Positions 35,801 to 47,800 of a stretch of 64,000 bases of DNA are shown here, one piece after another. The DNA lies in assembly GCA_947579605.1 (NCBI GenBank), contig OX388312.1, positions 2,914,001 through 2,978,000 of the forward strand, given 5' to 3'. The translations under genes were made by a program, and so were the position numbers. A model generated the notes under the pieces. It was not told where the DNA came from. It saw only the letters and a list, made by a program, of their open reading frames with translations, and did no database searches. How positions within the stretch are numbered: position 1 is the stretch's first letter; the number at the start of each line of letters is the position of its first letter. The stretch is from Athripsodes cinereus (taxonomy: Eukaryota > Arthropoda > Insecta > Trichoptera > Leptoceridae).

Positions 35801-38800
35801 GTATGTATGGTACTCGTTCAAATGACTGATTCTGTCTTCAAGGACTGTACTTTTGGAACTTCTGTTGATGGACATCAGAAAGAGATCAGTGTAGATCTCC
35901 AGAGAGAACTGGTACATGGGATCTATCATCGAGAGATCGTTCAGGACAAAGAAGAGAACAGCAGCCCGCTCTGCTACAGGAATGTAACCCTACAAATTTA
36001 CAAAAAAAAAATTTTGGGGTATATTTGTGATTACTATTCGATTGCTCTATATTATATTGAAATGTTGTATTTCTACGTTTAGTTAACATATTTGTACATA
36101 AAAATTAAATGTGTACAAAGAAAAATTAATGTCATACATAGTATAATTTATTCAAATTTAAGTATCTTTAAAGTTGGATTTGTCCAGGAAATAAACATAA
36201 AACATTTAAAAATAGCAAATATCTTCTTTTTTAACATATTTTCCCTATAGTAAAATTTCTAAATAATAAAATTTGACATCAGATAATGTAGATTTTTCAA
36301 AGTAACATCCCATTATAGCTAATATCTCTGTTAACAATTAAAATATCGTCGTTGCATATTCAAAAAGAGACATGTGCGCACATTTTTATTTGGGCATACT
36401 CTTTTAAAACTGGTCATTAAGGCATTAAAATTGTTGTTTGGACTTTTTGTTGGCATGTGATATTATTCTTTTAGTATTGAATTTTAATATTTGATACTTA
36501 GAATGGCGTTTTAAAATGGTTATGATATCATTATGAGCAGTTTATTCTGGAAATGTCAAAACATTTATGAATTCACAATGTGAATGTCCCTTTTTGAATA
36601 TGCAACGACGATATGTAAATATATTCTTCCAGAAACACTCTCGATGGATGAGGATTCCAGGAGATTAAACTAGTTTTTCTTTTTACTGCCCAATACAGGT
36701 GTCCAAATTTGACATATAAACATACATATACATTTACAAATGGACTAAAACATTAATTTATGTGGGAAATACAAAAAGTTTAAATACAAAAAGTATTTTC
36801 ACCCACCTGTCTAGCGGCATTGATTTCCACTTCTGTGACTTGGGCATTCTGCAAAGCCTCTTTCACTTGCACGGAGGTTACTTTTGATATCTGCAGCGTT
36901 GTGAATAACTCGTCGTTCTCAAGCAGGGAACCTTCGGATTCGTTCATCAGTCGAAGTAGATTGTTCTCCAAATCAATCTGGAATGATAGCACAAGCAATA
37001 AAATCTTCTATGTGAAGTATTTTAGTCTTTTTTCTTACCCTAGTTCCAACCTTCACCACTTGATTCATCCTTCTATCCATCTCAAAGGGGAATAATTAAA
37101 ATACAATTCTTGACTTAGTTAACAATAAGCAAATAATGAAAAAAAGGCATGCCACTCTTTCTACACCGATAATTACACAATACAAAGAATTGAAGCACAC
37201 ATCTTAAATTGAAAAACTGTAAGACATGAATGAATCAAACTCAAATATTTCCAATAATTATATAAACAATAGACCATATCATGTGGGAATAGTTAATTAA
37301 TTAATACGACTCATATGCTCAAGATAGAAAGGCTTGGAGATCTAATGTTTCAGAGGCAAAGGTCCTGCAAGGGCTGTTCGGCCATCAGAAGTAAGTAGGT
37401 AAGTATAGGTATCTCTTCTGTAAAACTCACCAAGAACTTTTTATTCTTTGCGATGCTGACGACTAAATTGTCTCTCATCTCTTCCAGCTCAGGCACCTCC
37501 TTCCTGACCACAATGCCCAAGAGTTGAGCTTGTAAACCTTGTTCTGTCACTGCAAAGTTTACCATCGCCGTCTTTGTGAGAACTTCCGGAGAATACACAG
37601 GGTTACCTGGAATTTTTAATTTTAGACACAAATTTAATAAACCATTTTGTTTTGTTCTCAGCATGGTTTGGGGACGTTCTGCAATGCCCAAGGAGCCTAA
37701 AGACATTTTAGGTGTTTGTGGATGGGTGGGTATCTCGTTGGGAGCTTCTGCGTCAGCTAAGTTTACCACCGTCTGACGTGGGAGAGTCATAGGGTTGGTT
37801 TTGCCCATTGTGACGGTGGCGCATATGGCTAACTCGTCTTTGTTGTGTCATACTATAACCTTTGGTGGAGAATAGGTTTGGGAGAGATGTCCCTTTCAGG
37901 AAAGTTTTATGTTTATATATAAAAAGATATAAATCTATAGTACAAATAAAAATATTTGTATACATACCAAGTTTTGTGGCCAAGAATAGTCTAAAATTGG
38001 AGTTGTAGTCAATGACCATCTGATTAAACTTGATCATGACCCTGGTGCCAATGTGGATGAGAGCTCTGTTCAGGATGGGCTCAATGGAAGGGTCAATGGT
38101 CTCCGTAATGTTCTGGATTAATACCGGGAGTCCATGAATCAAACACTGACCGAGAATGTTGAGATATTCCGGTTGGCACGCTTCTACGACCTGCAAAAAT
38201 CATTTTAAAATATTACAAAAATTAAGGCGATCAGAACTATGATGGTCCCGTCTTGAACATTCAATCATGAGATACAAGGTTTTTATCCTGCCACAGATCT
38301 ATTCTGCCTTTATAAAATAAGCATACTGTTGGTAGATTCATGCAACCTCTAATCAGCGTTTATCAAGATTTTAGAGGATATAAAAAAAAACTGTTTTGCT
38401 GGATGACATTTTCTATGTGTCTAATTAGTTACGGGGAAGGTGTCTTAGAAATTCTATAGTATGTTGAATATTTTTTTTCAGGTCATGTGAGTTTTCACGA
38501 ATTATCCAAGAAAAAGCAGCACAAAAGAGATTTAATTCTTTTCAATAACTTTTTCTATGGATATCTCAACGTATGAGTTATTTCATCAGTAGATAGCACT
38601 CAACAAACTAATAATTTGGTATCAATATCACATTTTTGTAAACAAATTGACACACAGGAGGTTTTGTGGATCCACCAATGATATCCTGATTACTTTTTTT
38701 TTTGTAAATTTATAAATGCTAAGTTCATCTTTACAAAAGAAACTTTTTAACATTGGTTGAGTATAAAAAATAATGAGGCTTATATTCACAAGATTTAGAT

Positions 38801-41800
38801 TCAATCTCTGGATGGATCACTGAATTCTTCATAGGCTTCTTCTAATCATAATTCTTTAATTCTTCATCCATGGTGAAAGTTGGTATCCTAACTGAAAACA
38901 TAGCTGGTTGCCTCGATTTCAAGAAAATATAATAAAGTTACCTTGATGCCATTTTTCTTTTCCATGTTGGAGATCCATATGAGAGCTTGCCCTTGTGGAT
39001 CTACGGCAAGTGGCCATCTCGTGGCATTGGTAACAATTATGGCATTCTCGGCACTGAATGTGTCACCTGAAATTAAAAATACCTGTAGCTTGATGGTAGT
39101 CCCAAACATTAAATTGAAAGATCCCAGATTCAAATCTCCTCACTGCCGACATACTCTACTACCACAACACAAGCATTACTTTACTTACTGTGATGGGGTT
39201 TAGGATGAATTTGGATTTATTCTGAATTTTGTTTTAATTGTGTATTTATTCATCTTCATAAAAGGAGATAAAAAATGCTTATCATAGTTGAAATACACAG
39301 TGAAAAAACTTGTAATGGAATTATGATAGTCAGGGATTTGAGAGATGTGCAAGAACCATTTAGCTACCTGGTAGTCCCCAAAGATTCCACTCTCTTAAGA
39401 CAGCATCATCCAGAAGGAAAGACTTGATGTTTATGTCTTCATTGTGGGGGATTTGCTTCTCAGTTACCTGAAAGATTAACTTAGTGAATACCGAGCAATA
39501 AAACCATAAATACCGAATCATAAAATTAAGAAATCACAATATCGAGTAATGAAAAAGAAAATATTTTGAAAACTGAATGCTAAACTTCCTCTAATTTTGA
39601 ATACCAAATAATAAAAGCGACTGTCAATAACTTAATTTTGAATAAAAAATTGTAAACTTACGAATCATCATCATCATCATCATCATCACCCTCAATGCTC
39701 CTCTCGGGAGCACAGGGCAGAAACCACACTCCTCCATTCAGAGTGCCTCTATGCCAATTGCGTCACCTCTTCCTACAACATTCCCTGCGCTTTGATGTTG
39801 TTGTCATAGGAACGGTGTATTGTGAAAGAGGGACACCAAGGCCAAGGGAACCCTTGCAGACGGAAGAACAGTGCTCTTTTTGGCCAATTATTATTGGGCA
39901 TTCTCAGAAACTTGAGAATACTGAGTAATAAACCTACTACGTTTCAGAATACCAAATGTAAGTGATCGCACAAAATTAATACCGAGTAATAAAATTACAA
40001 AAACCCTTTGCTTTGTCACGGTACAAACTTAAAACTCCAATGATCACTCAGGGTGTGGTTATGACGACTCTTTTGCCTGGGCCGGCTAGCTCTTTCCCAG
40101 GGCCGTGATCATTCGAAATCCCCGTGGTGTTGTGTGATGTGGGCACTGTGAATAGTTCGGGAGAGGACAAATAAAGAACAGAATATTTTCAGTTATAATC
40201 CAATCTATTGAAAAATGGTTATTGTTTACATAAAACTCAAACAGATACAAGTACTATCTAAAATGTTCTACTGTAACAAAGATGAATAGGTTAAACTAGG
40301 CGTTGAGAGAAAGCACCACTGTATATGTCTACAAATAAAAGTGGGAGAAGTTAGGTTACATAATGATGAAGTTCCGGGGCTCCAGGCGAAGGCCGGGTAA
40401 AGGGTTCTCCTAAATGGCTAGGCGCTCTATGCACGTTCTTGTTGATCCCAAGTTAGGTCGTGGCGGAACCGAGGAGGCGGTCGCCTCGAAGCCCTTCCTT
40501 AGCCTCTGAATCAGGAGGACTGGGGTTTAATGGAGAATAGTGATAATTTACCCAAACGTCCGTTGTTCACAATGGAGTAATCAAACACTGCGCCGTTAGT
40601 CCGACAACGCCCTGAAGGCCTCGTGTCTTTGTTGCTGGCACTATGGACACTGTTCTATCGGCTCCCGGGCACCTACCCTGCTTTCGGCACTTGATCAGAC
40701 ACTCATCGTGTCTTTTCCCGGCACTTTATACAATTTTTGGTATTTATATACTAATGAAACTTGAGGAGCGTAAATCGACGTGTCCTATTCGCACGCCATT
40801 GCAAAACGGAAAGAGAAAGGGGCACATATTTTACCGTTCAATTTAGCATTTTTTAGGTTGGTGTTCCTTACTTGCCCACAGTATTGACAACATTGAAGCT
40901 AATTATTATTTGTGGTTTTTGCTTATGGCGGGGAATTTGAATCTTTTTTGACATTTAACTTATTTTCATATGTCAGATGTTTGCATCCTGACACATTCCC
41001 CCTTCTCGGAAAAGACAAAAGAAATGAACTCAACCCCTAATGAGTTTAAGCGTGGGTGGTTTCTCTCATTTGGTTACAGGAAATCTATGGACATAAAATT
41101 CTTATCAATACAGTATTACAGAGTTCAACAATGGATCATACATTATAATAGTTACAATGAGCAAATTTTTCAGCTGTTAAAAAGTATCACATGAAATGTT
41201 ACAAAATTTGATGTATTTTTCTGTTATCACTCTATGCCTTATTAAATTGACCATTCACTGCCTAGTAATGTGGCAAGCATCTAGGACTTTTCCACTTGTT
41301 GGTTATTATTTTTATTTTATTTCAAAAAATTTTCGTTGTGTTCTTCAAATTATCTTCTTTTTATTTTCTTGCGGCTGTTTTATTATTATTGGTTTATTGG
41401 TTTGTATGGGTGATTTCTCTCAACTAAATTTTCTTTCAATATTACTAAGTTTTTCAATTTCTATTTCTTTACAATTATACAATATTTTTGAAATTTTCTT
41501 AAAATTATACATTTTCAATTTTTCTTAAAATTATACATTTTCAATTTTTCTTAAAATTATACATTTTTTTTAAATATTTCTTTTCTTTTATTGTCACCAT
41601 TTTGACAATCCTTTCCCCCTCCCAGAAGAGAAAGAAAATTCTGAACACAGTAACAATGGTGTTGGCTTCTCATGGTACCACGTACCAAAGCACAGCACGA
41701 AATTACATAAGCAAAACAATGAATTTTCCAACATCTTATGGTTGTTTACCAACCATCCGTGGTGATCAATAGTACAAGGTACTTTTATTGATTCAACACT

Positions 41801-44800
41801 AAATTTACACAATTACAATTCAACAATTTTCTGTAGTTGTTCAGCAACTACCGTGTTGATCAATAGTACGGAGTACTTTTAATGATTCAACACTAAATTT
41901 ACACAAATTTTAACAATGACAAATTCAATTATTGTGGTTGTTGACCATCCACCGTGTTGATTTTTGGTACAGGAGTACTTTCAATAATTCAACACTAAAT
42001 TCTTACACAATTACAAATACAAATACATATACAATTTCTGTGGTTGTTTGTCAATCACCGTGTTAATCATTAGTACAGAGTACTTTCAATAATTCAACAC
42101 TAAATTCTTACACAATTACAAAGACATTTAAATATTTCATAATTGACAGACAATTATGGAGAAAAGTTTTTTTTTTTGCGCCTCTTTCCGTTTTGCCATG
42201 GCACCAAAAAGACAAAAAAAATTTTTTTTTGGCTCTCAGGTAGACAGCATAAGGCTATCGCCTCCACCCTGACAGTTTAAAAATTACAGTATTAAAGTTT
42301 TGTTTACACAATTACAAAGACATTTAAATATTTAACAATTAAACAGACAACTCTGGGAAAAACCTATTTGAGCGCCACTTGCTTTTTGTCTCCGGGTATG
42401 CAAGAAACCCAATGTTAAGAGAATGCAACATTCTTGTAAAAAAAACAAAAAAAAATATGGGCTCTCAGGTAGACAGCATAAGGCTATCGCCTCCACCCCG
42501 ACCGTGTGAAAATTCACAAAATTCAATTTTTCTCCAAACAAGTAACTTGTTTGTATCTTCTACTTCTCCTAGTCAGCCATTTGCTTTTCGTCTGGCTAGA
42601 CTCTAAGTTTCAATTTAAAATAAATATAAATAACAGACACATTTAAATTTGATCAAACACCTGTAGTCTCCTCATGTAACATTTCTTCGTGAAGGGATCA
42701 ATTTCATTTTGGAAATGTTCATAAAATGACAAATACGATGCTGTAACAGTCACTTAAGACAACTGTTACAACCCGCACGTCAGGGATTGAAAAAATCTAA
42801 GTAATCGAGAAAATTTATGAGGGATGATTAGTTTGATTTAACTAAATCCTTGATATGCCATTTACCCGCTGGTTTTCCATTCATATTGGCGAGTACGTAA
42901 ACTGTTCCTGAAATTTTATTGACTATCTTGCTTTGGATGAATCTTGGGGCCAATTTTGCGGAGAAATAATTTCCTGCATCAGATAGTATGTGATTTTTCC
43001 GCCACACAATATCCCCTGTGTTATATTCTACATTTTTACGGGTAGCATTGAATTTTTCTGCATTCTTCTGAAATGCTTTCAGAAGGGCTCCTGATACAGC
43101 TTCATACACAGAAGACAATTCCTGTAGACGTTCCACATGTAGCTGGTGGGTATTTACCTGGGAGTTAACATCCGGCTGAGAGAGGTATTCTGTTCCTACT
43201 ACAGTTTGTTCGAATCCATGCAGCAGAAAGAATGGGGTGTATCCTGTAGAAACGTTCACAGTGTTGTTTATACTAGCTTGTACCTGAGGCAAAAATTTAC
43301 ACCACGCTCTGTGATCGTTCTGAACGAGAATTGCGATGGAGGTGTTGATGGTTTGGTTATAACGTTCTACTACGTTATTCATGGGGGTGTAAACAGTATT
43401 GTAAAAACAGTCGGTGACATTGTGCTTTGCCAAGAAAGCTCTAAATTCCTTAGATATGAACTGTTTGCCATTGTCCATTATGACAGTTCGAGGAATTCCT
43501 AGTGGGATAAAAATATTAGTTTCCAATAACTTTATGATGCTTGATGACGTAGCTCGTTGTAGAGGAAAAGTCCAACAGAATTTAGTGAATACATCAACCA
43601 CGCTGAGGATATAAATAAATCCTTTATAGCTTTTCGGATAAGGACCTATAAGATCGATGCTTAATGATTGTAGAGGTTTAGAGACATTCTTGGGCTTGGT
43701 CATGTGTCCAAGAGAAGGAGCTGTAGAAAGTTTGTACGCTTTACATATAGTACAACCAGAAACAAAATGCTTCACATCCTTGTACAATCCGGGCCAGTAA
43801 TATCGGGCTGAAAGAAATTTATACGTTTTGAATGTTCCTGGATGACAAGAGTTGGAACCCGAATGATAGTTACTTATAATTTGCTGACGATTTTCCTGTG
43901 GGATTACCAACTTCCACGTACAATGAGGACTTTGATTATCTTGGTCTTTGTCGTGACGCAGCAAACAATCATTCTGAATAAGGTAATTGGGGAAACGTTG
44001 CGGGTTTTTAATCCATCCTGAAAAAATTCGCTTGTACCATTTATCCTGCGTGTCGGGTACAGAGGCAAGGGTGGAAATAACATTTACTTCAATTCTAGAC
44101 AAAGCATCTGGGACAACATGTTGAGAACCTTTACGATGAACTACATTAAAATCATACTGAGAAAGTCTGGTTGCCCAACGGGCGAGTCTTCCCGAAGGGT
44201 TTTCAAGAGAGTGCATCCATTGGAGACTGCTATGGTCTGTAATTATGGTGAAATGGGCTCCCTCCACGTAGGCTCGATAGTTATGGACAGAATCCAGGAC
44301 AGCTAAAAGTTCCCTTTCGGTTACACTGTAATTCCTCTCATGCTTGGTCAGTGTTCGTGAATAAAAAGCTATTGGGTGTTCTCCATCTTCAAATACCTGT
44401 GTGAGTACTCCACCTATGGCTACGTTACTTGCATCGCAGTGTATGGTAAATTCTTTCTGGAAATCAGGACATCTCAATACGGGGGCATTAAGCATAGCTT
44501 CTTTCAAAGTTTCAAAGGCTCTATCTGCCTCGGCAGACCATAAGAAGTTCGACTTTCCTTTCTTGCCTCCTGTCAGTTTGGTAAGGGGTGACGAAATGGT
44601 AGAAAATGAATCAATAAAGCGACGGTAATATCCACAGAGTCCAATGAATGACTTGACTTGTTTGACGTTCTTTGGTCTTGGAAAGTTCCGGATGGCACTT
44701 AGTTTAGAAGGGTCTGTTTGCAATCCTTCTTTGTTGACTATGAATCCAAGATATTTCAATTCTGGTTTGAGAAATTCGCATTTACCCAAATTGACGGTAA

Positions 44801-47800
44801 GGCCTGCAGCTTTTAGACGATTGTAGACAGTTCTGAGCAGTTGAATATGTTGGTCGAAGTCTTCAGAGATGATAATGAGGTCGTCCAAGTAACAAAAGAC
44901 ATGTTCTTCCAGTTCTGGTCCAAAGATCTTGTCTACCAGACGTTGGAGTTCTCCAGGGGCATTACGTATCCCAAAAGGAAGACGATTAAAGGCAAACATT
45001 CCTTTTCCTGGGCAGACGAAAGCTGTCTTCTCAACGCTATCTGACGTTAACGAGATTTGCCAAAATGCCTTTGAAAGATCTACAGAAGAAAGAAATTTAG
45101 CGTTCCGCAGACGATCCAGGATCCTGTGTACAAAGGGTAAAGGGTAGGCATCCGGTTTGGTGACTTTGTTAAGCTTTCTGGAGTCCAAACACAGACGGAC
45201 TGTACCATCTTTTTTCTGCACTAATACTACAGGGTTACTCCATCCAGACTGCACGGGACTCACTACTCCCATCCTCAACATACGGTTCAATTCTTCCTCA
45301 AATTGTTTTTGGCGAGCCGGAGAAAGAGGGTAATAGCGTTGCTTGATCGGAGGACCTTCGGTGTCGATGTGATGCTGAACTAAATGTGTGAGTCCTAATC
45401 CACATTGTTCGTAGGAAATTGAATGAAAAAGAGATTTTGTTTCTTCCAGTATAAAAGTCTGGGAATCGTCAAGCAGATGTGTACTGGAGTCGGTTATGGG
45501 TTGATTCTCTGGCACTGTGGAAGCAGATGCTATGCCAATAATGTCTGGAGCCACGCGAAAAGTTTTCCAGAAATCTACTCCTAGTACTAGACCTGGTTTG
45601 AACGAAGGAACCACGAGGAAGTCTATGTATCTAGTCATATTATTGTAAGCAACAGGTAGTCGAAGTTGTCCTAAAGGAGGATGACAATTGTTATCCAAAG
45701 TTGTCACTAAACAACTGGAGTTTGTGAGGGTAAATCCAGAATCAACAAAAGTTTTATACCATTTCCCTCCCATGATTGAAACTGCTGCTCCGGTGTCCAG
45801 AAGTGCAACAAATTTTTGAGAACAAATTTGAAGTGTAGCATAAGGGCGACCATCCTCGGCCTGGCGACAAGAAGCTTCAGCGAAGGACACAGTTGACAAA
45901 AAACAATGGACGTGTCGCAGCCATTCTTTCCACTCCCTTTTCCTTTGTTCCTCAGGGGGTGCGTCCATTGATGTAGAATGACTAATAGCTAGTTTTTTGA
46001 AAAGAGGCTCGTTGGCGGGGGTTTTGAGGTGTCCGGTAAGGTACGAGAGTGCTCTTCCTTTGACTTCTGAAACCGCGGGCTTCGCCGGAGTGTGCGTACA
46101 GTCTTGTTTTTACAATTCCTGGCGATATGTCCTGGTTGGTGACATTCAAAACATGTTAAGTTAACAGCGGTGGTTCGTGGTTTCGGCGAGTTCTGTACCA
46201 CTCTAGAAACTTCACTTATCCTAGTGCTCGTTATATTAGGGGTCGGATGTATGAATGATCTCTGCTCCACCTGGAGGCGTCGTTCCATGTATCTGGCTTT
46301 ATCCAGCAGTTCGTTAATGGTGGTGGACGATGCACACGATATGGTCTCCGTTGCTCTGTGGTTAAAACCATGACAAATACAGGAAATCAATTCGGACTCG
46401 GTAAGTGGGGTGTCCAATTGGGTATTAAGGTCTCTTCCCCTGCGCACGTATGCGGTTGGTAATTCATTTTTCCCTTGAGCAATACATAGCAGTTGTCTCT
46501 TTTGGCTTAATTGCGCCAACGGGTCGGCGAATTCGGCTATCAAAGCTTCCTTTAAAAGATTCCAAGATGTAAACTTTGTTTTTTCCTTCCGGTACCAGTC
46601 ATAACAAGTATCATCCAAAAGGTCGATGAAACAGCGGATTAAATCGTTTTGTGACACACCACGGGCCTCTGATAATTCCTCCACCCTAGTGACGAAATTC
46701 CTGATATCATCACTGCTCTTATATTTCAATTTCCATGATTGTAATCCTTGGATACGAGGTTCCTTGACGATGTACCTTATGGAAGGTTGTTTGACCGACG
46801 ATGGGGAGATGATAATGGTGGGCTGTCTGTAAGTCGGAGTTAGAGACTTTCGATTGCTAACTTCACACGAAGTTACCGGTATGGCGGTGGCAGAAATTGG
46901 TTGCATAACGCGAGACGATGCTCGTCGTAGTGGACTGACGGATGTACTTAAAAAGTTTTCCACATCATCTAGTCTTTGAAATGATTCCAAGTCCGTAATA
47001 TCATGTTTTTCAAGTTCCTCCCTCAATTCCGCGCGTAAGCCTAATTTTATAATCTCGATGACGTCTGCCGTTTCCAAAGGGACCGATAAGGAATTGTTTG
47101 TACTTTTGACGCTGTTTACAAACTCTGTTACTGATGAGAGACCTTGTTGTGCCGAATACAATTTTCTTCTAATCTGAATATCTTCTCGTGCGGTGTTAGT
47201 ACTTCCTGACAGGGTAGGCAAAGTGGTAAGGCGCATGAGCAACTCCTCATTGAAGGCCGCGGCCTGTTTACGCAGGGTTTGCAGGGCGCGTTTCGGTGCG
47301 ATCCCCCGAAGCGCCAACTCTCGGCTGAGAGTCGTAGCTTTGGAGGCATTAATATCCTGTATCGGTACTCCTTCCATATTGCGGAATTGTGAAAAGGGAA
47401 AAATATTTTTGATGAAAGGGAAGCTTTCGGAAAAGGAAAACGCAACAGCGGAAATTTTCCGAAAAACTTTGAAAAACGAAGTGACAAATTTCGAAAAAAT
47501 TCGAAATGCTCGACGGCAAGAATTTTCAGAAATAATTCTTGTCGATTGCTGATGGAAGAAAAGCTTTCGGAAAAGGAAAACGCAACAGCGGAAATTTCCC
47601 GAAAAACTTTGAAAAACGAAGTGACAAATTTCGAAAAAATTCGAAACACTCGACTGCAAGAATTTTCAGAAATAATTCTTGTCAATTGCTGATGAAAGAA
47701 AAGCTTTCGGAAAAGGAAAACGCAACAGCGGAAATTTTCCGAAAAACTTGAAAAACGAAGTGACAAATTTCGAAAAAATTCGAAACACTCGACTGCAAGA

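Noticed and set aside
41196..41528. 110-codon hydrophobic frame antisense within the Gypsy 3' region, as a possible env or membrane protein
   Set aside because: It is on the wrong strand relative to the element, is made of T-rich low-complexity DNA, and shows no domain or signal features.
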